From positions 5,004,760 through 5,068,759 of the forward strand of contig CM030939.1 of assembly GCA_018136815.1 (NCBI GenBank): a stretch of 64,000 bases of DNA, written 5' to 3'. A model generated the notes under the pieces. That model was not told the DNA's origin, made no database searches, and saw only the letters and a list, made by a program, of their open reading frames with translations. The position numbers and the translations under genes were made by a program. Shown here one piece after another: positions 10,804-21,514 of this stretch (its first letter is position 1; each line of letters begins with the position of its first letter). This stretch comes from Isochrysis galbana (Eukaryota; Haptophyta; Isochrysidales; Isochrysidaceae).

Positions 10804-11553
10804 GTCAGCCGAAGCGCTCCCGGGCCGCTGCCCCTCCCGACCAAGACGTCGACATGGCCCCGCCTCCCTCTCCTCCCTTCCTTGCAGCCACAGAGGTAGG
10901 GAACAGGGAATAACAGGCAAAGTCCTGCTCCCTGCAGACCAACACAACCAGAGCCATGCTCTGGCGCCCCCACCGCCGCCGCCTTGCCACCTCCTCAAGG
11001 ACTCCCCATGGGGTGTGGCAGTTCTGCTGCCACCCCCATGGAGGCAACTCCTACGCGCCATCAGTGCACCCCTCGGGGGCGGGCACTTCACACACAATCT
11101 CAATCTCTTATGGGAGTCACCTTGAGCTAGAGCAGCTAACATGGCACCGCTACCGGGCGGGCGGCATGGACTTTTGTGTTCATCCACTTCAACTAGTGAC
11201 AGCACATAACGTACGTCAAATCAAGATATGCTGCCCTAGTGGCGCCGAGCCAGCTGCCGTGTTTGACCGCTCCATAAGCTCGCTCGTTTTTATCGAACCC
11301 TCCCTTTGCGCTTTGCGACGTGTTACGTGGCAATAAATACATGCATGTTTCTCATTTTCACGCGACAATCAAAATAAACAGAATAAGCGGAAGAGCAAAG
11401 TGTGTTCAACCGTAAAACGACAAGACGACAAATGACGAACGTAATGTGGAAGCCTACGCGTCATATAGTTGTCAACAAGTGTGCACCGGTGACGTGAATG
11501 TGACATACAACGTAGCAATGGCTCAGTGAGCAGTGCATGCAATACCCGTCGAA

Positions 11554-11898
11554 ATGAAGGACGGAAGGTTGGCGATTCGATGCATACGCAACTTCGGGCA
11601 AACCTTTTGGTATGGCTTGGTGCTCGAATGGCCTGGGAAAGAGCACCTGCAGCTAGGTTGGACTTTGAACGGGCGGATGCAAATTTTCCCACTGTCGCCT
11701 GCAAGAGGTTCTAGCAAGCCCAACCTCAGCCTCGCTTGCATACTGCTGTCCTCTAGCATTTTTGACCTTTGGGTTGGAGTCGCCTCCCACAATGGTCCCT
11801 TGCGCCAAGGTCAAACGGTAGGAATCCGTGTGTACCGGCCCCGTCACAAGGTGGACCTCTTGAACTACCCACCAATTAGTGTGAGCCTAGGGCGATGA
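11554..11898 (+). CDS. Small unknown ORF
   Basis: ATG at 11554 opens 114 residues with no motif I know (for example FGQTFWYGLVLEWPGKEH and GPLRQGQTVGIRVYRP). It lies between a dead transposase and the convergent YgfZ-like gene. It could be a second, non-catalytic protein of the Harbinger element, an exon of something else, or chance. Confidence 0.2.
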   Translation: MKDGRLAIRCIRNFGQTFWYGLVLEWPGKEHLQLGWTLNGRMQIFPLSPARGSSKPNLSLACILLSSSIFDLWVGVASHNGPLRQGQTVGIRVYRPRHKVDLLNYPPISVSLGR

Positions 11899-12056
11899 AC
11901 TGCGCCAGCCAGCTAATAGCCTGGCCGCCTGGACGTGTGCCGTCTCCGTCGTCATTCTCAAAAGCACTTGCTCGATTCCGACCGACACGCTTGGGAGTGC
12001 CTAACATCACGACCAAAGGGGCTGCCGTATTGCCGAGCAAAGGACCGTTTTCTTAC

Positions 12057-13484
12057 CTAGGTAAGCGCAGGGGCCCGTGACAAGACTGCCCAAGAGCTCC
12101 CCGTTAACGCGTCCGGCACGCCTGTGCAAGACGCAAAGGCAAGTGGCACCAGTGTGCCTACTGCTCCGCCCTCCGCACCCGGGCCTTGCACTCGCACCCG
12201 AGCACCCACGTTCAACTTTGAGGACGTCTCAACCATGGCAAGTCCAAATGCCCCTTCAGCGCCAAATGACACGAGGGACGTGAGCTCGCCGCATGCTTTT
12301 GAAGCCACATCAGCGTCACTCGCACCACATGCGTACACATGGCGTTCTTCTCCAAACACTGCGCCTATGGGTGCATCGTCGCTGATCGTCAGGCCGTCTC
12401 TGGTTGCAATGACCTTGGAGAGGAATGGCGCAGGGCCCTCGTAAAGGATCCCCAACAGCTCGCGGCTCTTGTGCAAGACATTGGCCATTCGGGAGACCAC
12501 GTCATGACCGACGTAGGCGCCCTTGTCCAGATCCAATTGGACAGATGACCACAGGCCAAGCTCGAGGGGCGACGGGAATGCATCGTCCGACGCACTGTTG
12601 GTCAACGATGCAGTGGTGGTCAACTCCTCGTGAACACACGCCATCGGCTCTCGGCCGAATTCGGCTCGCAGGGCTGGCCGGCCACGAAGCACGCGCAACA
12701 CCTCCCAAAGCTTAGCCTTGGAATGAGGAGCGCCGCAATGCCTGCTTTCTGCGACGGTGCCGTCCACTCCACCTGCCCGCTGGATGGCGGCCCGCAAAGC
12801 CCGGATGGCCGCTTCAGTGCTCTCTTCGCCTTGCGTGCCGGGTATAAGTACCGTCCACGCCTCGTCGAAGCCGAGCGAGCCGCTACCTATGACGATGAGT
12901 TCTGCGGGAGCATCCCCGCGCAAAGGCACGCGAGTTGCGCCGCCGCGGGGTGGAAGCTTTAGTGCGGACATGGTCCTGATTGTGGAGATCTGCGTCATTG
13001 CCTCGGCGATGGCTAATTGCGCTTTAGGTCCGACAAACTCGAGGCAGGTGTATGACTTCACGGCGTCGGTTGGCATGGCACAGTGGTCAAGGAGTCCCCA
13101 GCAGTCGAAGAGCGCGGCAAGCTCCTCTGCCTGCCCGTGCGGTCCCACGGCGAGCAACTCCTCCTCAACATCGGCAAGGCGCCTCGGCGCGTCGATGACG
13201 GTGAACATGGTCAGTGTGCGTGCCGACGCGTCGACGACAGTGGCCTCGATCGCTGCGCCGCAGAATTGCTCGAGCGTGGCTGGTCCGACTCGAGCCCTCG
13301 ATGGCGGACCAATGGGAGCGACGAGCAGCCTATCTATCAGTCGTTCCCTACCCTGGCTCGTGAGGCGGAGGACGCTGGCCGGCCGCTCGAGCAGCAGCAC
13401 CGCCTGCTCTGTCGCATGGCGAGAGGGAGAGAGGGCTTGGGGCCACCAGGCTGTCATTGCGGCGATGGGGAGCAGAGCGATCAT
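12057..13484 (-). CDS. YgfZ/GcvT-like folate-binding protein
   Basis: A 475-residue single-exon frame. The family (COG0354; bacterial YgfZ, mitochondrial IBA57, plastid relatives) binds tetrahydrofolate and supports assembly or repair of Fe-S clusters. The diagnostic region is KGAYVGHDVVSRM at about residues 318-330, corresponding to the KGC-Y-GQE loop of the family; the cysteine of KGC is Ala here and GQE is GHD. Flanking blocks fit the fold: LLVAPIGPPSRARVG near 50, a central PLRGDAPAELIVIGSGSLG and a C-terminal beta-barrel segment FGLAMVETSSKLNVGARVRV. The N-terminus MIALLPIAAMTAWWPQ is hydrophobic and suits an organelle or secretory presequence. Loss of the loop Cys, which is redox-relevant in YgfZ, is notable. 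The 5' leader holds a 12-bp tandem repeat. Confidence 0.75.
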   Translation of the reverse strand: MIALLPIAAMTAWWPQALSPSRHATEQAVLLLERPASVLRLTSQGRERLIDRLLVAPIGPPSRARVGPATLEQFCGAAIEATVVDASARTLTMFTVIDAPRRLADVEEELLAVGPHGQAEELAALFDCWGLLDHCAMPTDAVKSYTCLEFVGPKAQLAIAEAMTQISTIRTMSALKLPPRGGATRVPLRGDAPAELIVIGSGSLGFDEAWTVLIPGTQGEESTEAAIRALRAAIQRAGGVDGTVAESRHCGAPHSKAKLWEVLRVLRGRPALRAEFGREPMACVHEELTTTASLTNSASDDAFPSPLELGLWSSVQLDLDKGAYVGHDVVSRMANVLHKSRELLGILYEGPAPFLSKVIATRDGLTISDDAPIGAVFGEERHVYACGASDADVASKACGELTSLVSFGAEGAFGLAMVETSSKLNVGARVRVQGPGAEGGAVGTLVPLAFASCTGVPDALTGSSWAVLSRAPALT

Positions 13485-13536
13485 CGTGGGGGGATGGGCG
13501 AGGGGACGAGAGGCTCGACTCTGCTCCGAGCGCGAG

Positions 13537-13608
13537 GGCGGCGGTGAGGGCGGCGGTGAGGGCGGCGGTGAGGGCGGCGGTGAGGGCGGCGGTGAGGGCG
13601 GCGGTCAG
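13537..13608. repeat. 12-bp tandem repeat GGCGGCGGTGAG x about 6
   Basis: GGCGGCGGTGAG is repeated about six times back to back, 55-125 bp upstream of the YgfZ-like start codon, therefore in its leader or promoter. Confidence 0.85.
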
Positions 13609-14562
13609 AGGAAACGGAGAGACCAGGTGACAGCAGAGAGAGAAGGAGAGAGAGAGCCAGAGAGAGAGAAGAAGCAGGGGGGGGAGGGAGAGGAGGGGGA
13701 GGCGAAGTAAACTCACTGCACGCGGCTGGCTCTCGTCCAGAAAGGGCCGCGCGAAATATTTGAGAGAATTATTATTGCTGGATGAAGGAGCGCCACCCGA
13801 AACGACCAGAAAATATATAATAACCAGTTCTTGTTGTGGTGAGAGAGTGTCTCTCAACAACAACTACGCACACCACGTGCAGGAGGCGAGGAGAGGGTCT
13901 CTCTAGTAGTAGGAAAGTAAGAGAAGCACACCCGCAGGCAGGGGAGGAGCGGGGAGATCTTCCCTCGCTTTGACCGAGACGAGTGTTACAATACGGTGTT
14001 TCGGAAGAGAGAAGAGAGAGAGAGAGAGGGAGCCGAGCCCCCCGCCCCCCTCCCCTCCCCAGCGGAACCGGGGGCGGCGGGGAGCGCGCGGGGGGGGCGG
14101 GGCGCTCAATCCCGCGCGAGATTCCCGACGCGCCCCCACATGGCCCCCCCTCAGGGCTACCCCTCGTTGCCAAAAATAGGACATTGGGAAAGTCTGGCGT
14201 TTCGCTCTCCTCCCGTCCCCTCCGGGACTCTCAGCCCCTCCCCCCCTGGCGAGGGCGAGATCGCCCTTCAAGGCTCCCCAGCGGAAACGGGGGATTCGAG
14301 GAGGAAACGGGGGGGGGGGGGAACCTACTTGTGAAACACAGGAACACCGTGTTTCTACAAAGGCCAAACACAGCCGTGTTTCGCCGTGTTTCAAACCTCT
14401 CGTGGCGCAACACTGAGGAAACACAGAGGCGCGCGCGCGGTCAGCGATCGGCGGCCAGAGGCGAAAGAGGCCGCTATACGCTATAAAGGAGGAAAGGGAA
14501 CGTCAGTCGCAACACGAGGGTGAAGAAGTGAGGAGTAAATGTGTTGATGTTGAGCGTTCATT

Positions 14563-14830
14563 GAAAAAAAAAACCTTTTAATATTCTCGCCTCCCCCGTG
14601 GCACTGATTCGCATATTCGTAGCCACGCCCCCTTCCCTTTCTCTCCCTCATTCCCCGCCTTGCGGCAACTCCCCTCGTGCTCTACTTAGGGGCTCGGGAT
14701 ATGTGGGGGGTCCGAGCGGAGCGGTGTGCACCTGTCCTCAGCGGCGTGTTCTCCGCTCCCTCCTGTGCCACTGAGTGACCTGTTCATTTATAGAGTTGCT
14801 TCAGGGTCCATTGGCTTTGCATGCGCGGCT
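14563..14830 (+). repeat. LINE-like element leader (A-run plus CCTTTTAATATTCTCGCC)
   Basis: An A-run followed by CCTTTTAATATTCTCGCC, then GCGGCAACTCCCCTCGTGC and TACTTAGGGGCT. The same series starts the copies at 40646, 41098, 56440, 57348 and (minus strand) 59533. Here it is followed by an oppositely oriented element 3' end. Confidence 0.75.
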
Positions 14831-14901
14831 TTCCATTTAGATGACCTATATTGATCTATCGCCTTTTCCGATGGTCAGTTCCCGCGGGCCGACGCTTCTT
14901 G

Positions 14902-15043
14902 TTATGCGAGTCTTTCGGCGAGGCCAAGGGCTTTTGCTACGAGCCGGGTGTTCTCGCTCAGTTTTAGTCTACCTTTCTCGTTTTCAATGAATACGGGGGT
15001 GCTGAGTTCTAGCGGTTTCTTGAGTTTGGGCTTTCTCCCTTGA
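14902..15043 (-). pseudogene. LINE-like ORF, C-terminal fragment
   Basis: Translating the minus strand gives GRKPKLKKPLELSTPVF, a short linker and LVAKALGLAERLA before a stop at 14902. This aligns with the C-terminus of the ORF at 57670-59304 (GRKPKIKSPHDLSAPVF ... LVAEALNIAERLA). Upstream sequence is not preserved beyond about 15045. Confidence 0.75.
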
Positions 15044-15417
15044 GCCCGGGCACGGTCCGTGTTGCTGCCATTGGATAGCATCTATATCTCCGCTGTGGTG
15101 GCACGCCAGCCCCGGTAGTCGTGTGAGCCGCATCGCATCTGCCATCATTGCACGGCAACGCAACGACTTCCTCAAGGAAAAAGTGAGCATCTCGAGGCGC
15201 CGTGCCTCGAGGCACCTCAGACTCCGCCTCCAAACAAACCGCACCCTGTCTTTCATCTTGAGTGGCCTCCAAGCCCATTGAAGAACTTTGGGCGCCATGC
15301 CAGATTACTTCGAAGAGAGGGCGAAAGTCGTTGGTGTCTATTAATTTTTTTGGTTGTGGGCTTGTGGCGCTGCCGATCGTGGGTCGAAGTTGGGCGCTCA
15401 CTGTGCGTCTTCAGGCA

Positions 15418-16361
15418 TAAGGGTTAGGGTAAGGGTTAGGGTAAGGGTTAGGGTAAGGGTTAGGGTAAGGGTTAGGGTAAGGGTTAGGGTAAGGGTTAGG
15501 GTAAGGGTAAGGGTTAGGGTAAGGGTTAGGGTAAGGGTTAGGGTAAGGGTTAGGGTAAGGGTTAGGGTAAGGGTAAGGGTAAGGGTTAGGATTAGGGTTA
15601 GGGTTAGGGTTAGGGTTAGGGTTAGGGTTAGGGTTAGGGTAAGGGTAAGGGTAAGGGTAAGGGTAAGGGTTAGGGTTAGGGTTAGGGTTAGGGTTAGGGT
15701 TAGGGTTAGGGTTAGGGTTAGGGTTAGGGTTAGGGTTAGGGTTAGGGTTAGGGTTAGGGTTAGGGTTAGGGTTAGGGTTAGGGTTAGGGTTAGGGTTAGG
15801 GTTAGGGGTTAGGGTTAGGGTTAGGGTTAGGGTTAGGGTTAGGGTTAGGGTTAGGGTTAGGGTTAGGGTTAGGGTTAGGGTTAGGGTTAGGGTTAGGGTT
15901 AGGGTTAGGGTTAGGGTTAGGGTTAGGGTTAGGGTTAGGGTTAGGGTTAGGGTTAGGGTTAGGGTTAGGGTTAGGGTTAGGGTTAGGGTTAGGGTTAGGG
16001 TTAGGGTTAGGGTTAGGGTTAGGGTTAGGGTTAGGGTTAGGGTTAGGGTTAGGGTTAGGGTTAGGGTTAGGGTTAGGGTAGGGTTAGGGTTAGGGTTAGG
16101 GTTAGGGTTAGGGTTAGGGTTAGGGTTAGGGTTAGGGTTGGGGTTAGGGTTAGGGTTAGGGTTAGGGTTAGGGTTAGGGTTAGGGTTAGGGTTAGGGTTA
16201 GGGTTAGGGTTAGGGTTAGGGTTAGGGTTAGGGTTAGGGTTAGGGTTAGGGTTAGGGTTAGGGTTAGGGTTAGGGTTAGGGTTAGGGTTAGGGTAGGGTT
16301 AGGGTTAGGTTAGGGTTAGGGTTAGGGTTAGGGTTAGGGTTAGTTAGGTTAGGGTTAGGTT
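15418..16361 (+). repeat. Telomere-type TTAGGG array
   Basis: About 940 bp of GGGTTA repeats. The first ~240 bp alternate TTAGGG with TAAGGG variants; from about 15660 the array is almost pure TTAGGG, with rare slips near 15805, 16078, 16139 and after 16290. The G-rich strand reads 5'->3' towards the gap. Long RVRVRV frames here are artefacts of the repeat. Confidence 0.97.
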
Positions 16362-16461
16362 NNNNNNNNNNNNNNNNNNNNNNNNNNNNNNNNNNNNNNN
16401 NNNNNNNNNNNNNNNNNNNNNNNNNNNNNNNNNNNNNNNNNNNNNNNNNNNNNNNNNNNNN
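16362..16461. other. Assembly gap, 100 N
   Basis: Exactly 100 N, the usual placeholder for a gap of unknown size, directly after the telomere array. Confidence 0.99.
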
Positions 16462-16518
16462 AACAACTATTTTCCATCCCTCCTGGGTGTCCAAGGATTC
16501 CCCAGGGACCCCCCTTAC

Positions 16519-16549
<31 letters not shown>

Positions 16550-16626
16550 GCGAACCCCCTCTACCCCACGAAAATCCATGGCGTCGGTGAGTGACTCCCC
16601 CGCCTTGTCCGGCCCATGGAGGTCTA

Positions 16627-16953
16627 TATCGCCCTGGCACCATCATGGTGACCAGGGCGGCCGAAAGGAGAGAGAGTGACGCCATCGCTCGCGCTCTCTC
16701 CAGAACAGAACCGGATAAATTCCTCTTATAATTCTCCCACACCACTATCACACGCACATTCACAGTAACACGTAGGTAACTAACGTAACGGGACACGCGG
16801 AGAAAGGGGGGTTGAGCACGGGAGAAAGAGAGGAAAGAAAAGGGAAGAAGAGAGGAGGCCCGTCGCCTCTCCTCACGTGGAGAGAGAGGGGAGAGGAGAT
16901 CTCGCAGGACTTAGAAAGTAAATGTAGGAGAGGACGGAGGGGCATCCGTAACA
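16627..16953 (-). mobile_element. Copia LTR (3' LTR)
   Basis: On the minus strand it begins TGTTACGGATGCCCCTCC at 16953 right after a purine tract (TTAGGAGGGGG), and ends near GGTGCCAGGGCGATA at 16627. It is similar along its length to 29573-29893, beyond which the two copies diverge. Confidence 0.8.
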
Positions 16954-17000
16954 CCCCCTCCTAAACGGAGCAAGGGGTGCGACGTTTACATTTATGTCAT

Positions 17001-17264
17001 TCAGGAAGTGGCTGTCGACGAGAAAGAATCAAGAATGTCGAGTAGGCGGAGGAATTGGTTGCGTGGACACGGTTTCGTGAGAATATCCGCAACCATGTTG
17101 TGTCCGCTGATGTGCTTAAGCGTAAGGACCCGTTTGGCGACTAAGTCACGGAGGAAAGCACCAGCACGAAGGATATGTTTTGTTTTCTTGAAGGCGACTG
17201 GGTCGAAGGCCATGTCGACGGCGGATTTGGAGTCGGAGTAAACGATTGAGGGGCCATCATGCAT
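17001..17264 (-). pseudogene. Ty1/copia RNase H C-terminal fragment
   Basis: Encodes IVYSDSKSAVDMA, then KHILRAGAFLRDLVAKRVL and KHISGHNMVADILTKPCPRN, the standard end of copia Pol (RNase H active-site Asp in YSDSKSA and the ADILTK tail). Pol N-terminal parts are absent; the LTR follows about 48 bp downstream in the same orientation. A second copy lies at 29401-29526. Confidence 0.88.
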
Positions 17265-17645
17265 GATGCCAAGGTCTCATGGAGGCCGTTCGCCGAGGCG
17301 AGCGCATTGAACCCAGGGCTCATTCATGTGCAAGCTCGGCCCGATGGTGGCCTGCGCTGGACTCATGCATACGCGCTTCATGCGTACGCCAAGTCCAGCG
17401 CAGCAGAGGCCAAGGCACAGGGTCGCACAGGAGAGTTCACTAATGCGGCAGTGATACTCTGCCGTGCGATCCTGTGCCTGTCTACCGACTCAGTGGTGGC
17501 CCCGCGAGGCCTCACTGAAGTGGCCTCACCCGCGGAGAAGGCGTGCGCAATGCACATTGAGCGTTCGCGCAAGGCGAGCGCACACGCCTTGGAGGTTGCT
17601 CAGCGGCGCGTGCGAAAGTGTGTGGGGCGGGCGCGATTGGCGTAG
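17259..17645 (+). CDS. Unknown ORF next to copia scrap
   Basis: ATG at 17259, 128 residues, alanine-rich and probably helical (AYAKSSAAEAKAQG, MHIERSRKASAHALEVAQRR). No family recognised. It begins where the copia fragment is cut and runs into the 204-bp tandem repeat, so it may be a fragment of a host gene or chance. Confidence 0.2.
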   Translation: MHDAKVSWRPFAEASALNPGLIHVQARPDGGLRWTHAYALHAYAKSSAAEAKAQGRTGEFTNAAVILCRAILCLSTDSVVAPRGLTEVASPAEKACAMHIERSRKASAHALEVAQRRVRKCVGRARLA

Positions 17646-18165
17646 CTGTGAGGGCGGCATACCGCACTTTGGTGCTGGTAGCGGCATCCATTTGGTGAGC
17701 GGTGACTTGAACGGCCTCGTGGCGCCCCCGGTCGCGGGTCGAAGTTGGGCACTCAGGGCGCGTCTTGAGGCGTGATGACGTCATCACCGGGGGCCGCAAG
17801 CGGCCGATTTCGACGCAGTGCGCGGGGGCGGCGGGCGCGATTGACGTGGCTGTGAGGGCGGCATACCGCACTTTGGTGCTAGTAGCGGCATCCATTTGGC
17901 GAGCGGTGACTCGAACGGCCTCGTGGCGCCCCCGGTCGCGGGTCGAAGTTGGGCACTCAGGGCGCGTCTTGAGGCGTGACGACGTCATCACCGGGGGCCG
18001 CAAGCGGCCGATTTCGACGCAGTGCGCGGGGGCGGCGGGCGCGATTGGCGTGGCTGTGAGGGCGGCATACCGCACTTTGGTGCTGGTAGCGGCATCCATA
18101 TGGTGAGCGGTGACTCGAACGGCCTCGTGGCGCCCCCGGTCGCGGGTCGAAGTTGGGTTCTCGAG
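17645..18165 (+). repeat. 204-bp tandem repeat, about 2.5 copies
   Basis: The word CTGTGAGGGCGGCATACC recurs at about 17646, 17850 and 18054, a period of 204 bp with very few differences. Each unit contains CCGATTTCGACGCAG and CGCGGGTCGAAGTTGGGC. A diverged piece of the same unit (GTGGGTCGAAGTTGGGCGC) sits at 15379-15418, directly in front of the telomere array, and another at 5975-6040. Confidence 0.85.
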
Positions 18166-18299
18166 CCCTTGGTGTTTTTAGCGGTTAGCGTCTTTAGTTT
18201 TTGCGATACTTACGTACACGTTCAAGTCCATAAAAACATAGTGAAAATATATTGCTGTGTGTATAGAACCAGGATCTTTGGTCCGGGTCAGCTGCCGAT

Positions 18300-18560
18300 G
18301 CCCATGGTTTCATGTTTCGCTGCGAGAGGCGCGCATGAAGGCCATCGGTAAAATAATACCGGAGGGGGGCCTGACATATATTTCCGCACGGCCGTCAGAG
18401 GCCTGAAATCGGGTATTTTTTCGAAAATTTTGCCGGAAGACCCCCGGTTTTTTTTTGCCGATCTCCCATACCGGAACGTATAGGGAGCTTATTTAGGCCT
18501 TCGTTTGCCCATTACAGATGGTGCCCTTCGCACCCCCCTAGTGAGTGACCGGGCTAGTAA
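18300..18560. repeat. Dispersed repeat, copy B
   Basis: Reverse complement of 5640-5870: shared words include TTCGCTGCGAGAGGCGCGC, AAATTTTGCCGGA and CGCACCCCCCTAGTGAGTGA. It follows the 204-bp array directly, just as copy A neighbours a unit of it, so the two may form one larger element. Confidence 0.65.
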
Positions 18561-18822
18561 TAAATTGGGTTTCTTCGAGCCCACGGGTTGAAAATCCATT
18601 GTAATTTCCATTTTCCTTTGACGCTAAGCACTACGAACCTCTTAGTTCACGTCAAATCAGAGCAGCCTTAGACAACGGCAGCGGGGACGGTTTGCCGAAC
18701 GTGCCGAAGAGGCATTGGCACTCGGATATAGAAGCATCAACACCGATACACCTCCCTTGCTCCGGCCGCTCCGTATCTCACGGCTCGCCGGGCAGCATGC
18801 GTAATGGTGTCGCTTGGCGGTT

Positions 18823-21184
18823 TCAGAATGCAAAGCTGAGAAGGTTGGTTTCCCCTGAATTATCATCAACGCCATCGTTGTCGTTGATGATCCAGGCGGT
18901 GCTTCCCTTCACGGCGAGACCCTCCACCTTCTCAACAACCATGCCGCCTGTGGACTTCAGAAGCGGAATGAGATCAGTGTGCTGGGTCTTGCTCACAAGC
19001 ATGCCAGATGTATAGCCCGTCAGATCAAAGGTGTAAACCTTCTTGATAACAGCATCGAACCCGCCATTGTTGTCGCGCTCGACTACTGCAAAGCGGCCAC
19101 CTCCGACGGGAGAGACATCCGAAAGGCCCACCCAGCCACCAAACTGCGAAGCGGGGGCATCCAAGGGATAGAAAACGAAATCCCACGAATCCGATGCGAC
19201 GTCGTAAATGCCGATACGGACGTTATCGTCGCCTGCCCATACACGCTGGAATGCAACAACGAGCTTCTCCCCCCAAACTGCGACGCCCTCGAAGCCAAAG
19301 CGCAATTGCTTGGCGTTCACACTTTCGGGGAGCGTAGCGACCTTACGGATCGTCCCGTCCATCGCCACAAAGAAAAGGAAGTTGAGCGATTCAACGGGTC
19401 GGTTCGCGTCGCCCACAGTGCCCCTGCCTTCATGGGCGACAACCATTACTGTCTCGCCGCCCATCGAGGCGGGCATGGTGAACAGAGCCACACCCTCACC
19501 ATCAATGTTGACCGTCTTGTCCTCGTTGATCATCGCCGCAAGGTCCGAGGCATCAAATTCGCCCTGAGGTGGGAAGGCAGCAAAGACGCCGTTCGTGTCC
19601 ACGATGCGCGTCTCCTTCGTAAGACGAGCAGGAAACGTCGAGGTATCAATCGTGAAGAAACGGGTCTTCTTGTAGAAAGAGTCTTCGACAGAGTAAAGAA
19701 GGGAGCCAGATCCTGGCGCGAGGCCCGACATCGCCGACCAGGGAATAGGGACTGACTTCCCAACCCGAAGATTGGAGACGAGCGACGGGTAGGCCGGTGT
19801 GGACGAGGACAGCGCAAAGATGTTGAGAGAGGAGCGAATGCCGCTTGCACGGTCGTCCACCTCGGAGGCGACAACGTAAGCACCACGTGAGGGGAGCGCA
19901 ATCCCGCCCTCAGGGCCGACCTGTGTTGGCAGCACCTGCTTGTACACCGGAGCATGCGGGTTGTCGACGTTGAAGACAGCAGCGGCATTCGAGCGCTCCA
20001 TGTTGATGAAGAGGAGCTTCTCGCCGTTGAACTCGGCGTAGGCACAGTTCTCAGGTTCAGCACCCTTGTTGCCTGAGCGGTTCTCGGGGTAATGACCAAT
20101 GGAGACCGCCAAGTGGTCGAGGAAGCTGCCGGACGTCCACACAACATTGCCAGAAGCATCATAGATGGTGAAACCGCGTGACCCGCCAACGAGATCACCC
20201 TCATCAGAAGTTGCGAAGTAATCGTCGCCCATCCACGTCACACCATCAGGCTCCCGTGGCACTTGCGACAAGGATGATGATTGGTCGATGATGTCCTCCT
20301 CATCCGTATCAATGAGTGTGAGATCAACCTTGCCAGCGGTCTTCGCCCATTCGACACCGCCCGTGGGCAGGTCAACCAGGACGAGGCCGTTGTTCTCCTA
20401 AGAGAGCAGAAGCGGATGGTAGAGGCGGTCAGATAGTTGATCGATCAGGCGTCAAGGTCGCATGACCTCGACAGCAAAAGGGTATCAGCTGGGTCCACAC
20501 CTGGAGCGTGACGATGGCCTTGTTTTTCGAGTTGATAGACACGAATTCAGGCTCAGGATCAGTCGGAAAGTCCACGGGGAGGCCCGTGAGATCAACTGTC
20601 TTCACCGTCCAGTCCGCCACAGCACCCTCCAGGTGGATGACAACAAGGAATCCAGCCGGCATCTGTGGTGGAAAACCATCGCCTAGATCCTCATCACGCT
20701 CGTTTTCGATGGCGACAGCTGCCCACTTGTGATCTGGCGACACGGCAACGGAGTCCGGTTGTCCTCCCAGATTGATTTCCCGCACGATCGACCTGGTTGT
20801 CATGTCAATCACCTTCAGTGAGCCCGATGGGTTCACATAGTCTGGTGACGTGTTGACGCCTGCGAGGACGTAGTTGCCAACGGCCGCCACGGATGTGGGC
20901 TCGCCCCCGACAGGCACGACGCCCATCCCAACCGGTGCTTCGAGATTCGAGATGTCAACAAAGCCGACCTGCTCGAGCGATGAGTCTGAATAGGCCAGCG
21001 TCATGCCGTCAGCGGAAGCCGTCACAATCTCTGCGACGGTCGACGTGTCCACATTGCAGTTGGCGTCGATCTGCAAGCAGACTGGGTAGGTGGAGACGCG
21101 GTTGAAGAACATCTCCTCGATCGGCGCGGTCGAGAACGCGAGCGAGGAGCCGATGGCGGTGGCGAGCACAGAAGCACGCATCAT
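18823..21184 (-). CDS. Secreted choice-of-anchor-I / phytase-like beta-propeller protein
   Basis: Two exons: 21184-20501 and 20397-18823, with a 103-bp GT-AG intron; joining them restores the family motif VTLQENNGLVLVDL exactly across the junction. The product is 752 residues. MMRASVLATAIGSSLAFS is a signal peptide. Beta-propeller repeats follow, as in the choice-of-anchor I proteins often annotated as alkaline phosphatase-like and in the esterase-like phytase domain: AEIVTASADGMTLAYSDS, EPDGVTWMGDDYFATSDEG, and late EKVEGLAVKGSTAWIINDND with an acidic calcium-type loop near the end. A phosphatase or phytase role on extracellular organic phosphate is plausible but unproven. Start chosen at the first of two Met codons because upstream sequence is (GA)n/poly-C. 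A large inverted repeat lies in the promoter. Confidence 0.8.
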
Positions 21185-21352
21185 CTTGGCGGCGGCGGCT
21201 GCCCCTCTTGGGTGGAGGCGACGTGTGGTGGTGTTGGGGGAGGCGGAGGCCCACGCGGAGTCGGATGAAAGCGGCCGTCGGCCGTCGACATTGGGATTGG
21301 GGGGGGGGGGGGGGGGGGGGACCCGGGAAGGGGGACCCCCCCCCCCCCCCCC

Positions 21353-21483
21353 CCAATCCGATGGGGGGCTATGGGACAGAGAGCATCGGGGGGGGGGGGA
21401 AGGGCGGACAGAGAGAGGGGGAGAGGGGGAGAGGGGGAGAGAGAAGGAGAAGAGAGAGGGAGAGAAGAGAGAGGGAGAGAGGG

Positions 21484-21514
<31 letters not shown>

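Noticed and set aside
15354-15812. 152-codon RVRVRV open frame
   Set aside because: Pure consequence of translating TTAGGG/TAAGGG repeats.
17512-18106. Long repetitive frames over the 204-bp tandem array (both strands)
   Set aside because: The period 204 is a multiple of 3, so a frame open in one unit stays open; no domain or codon signal.
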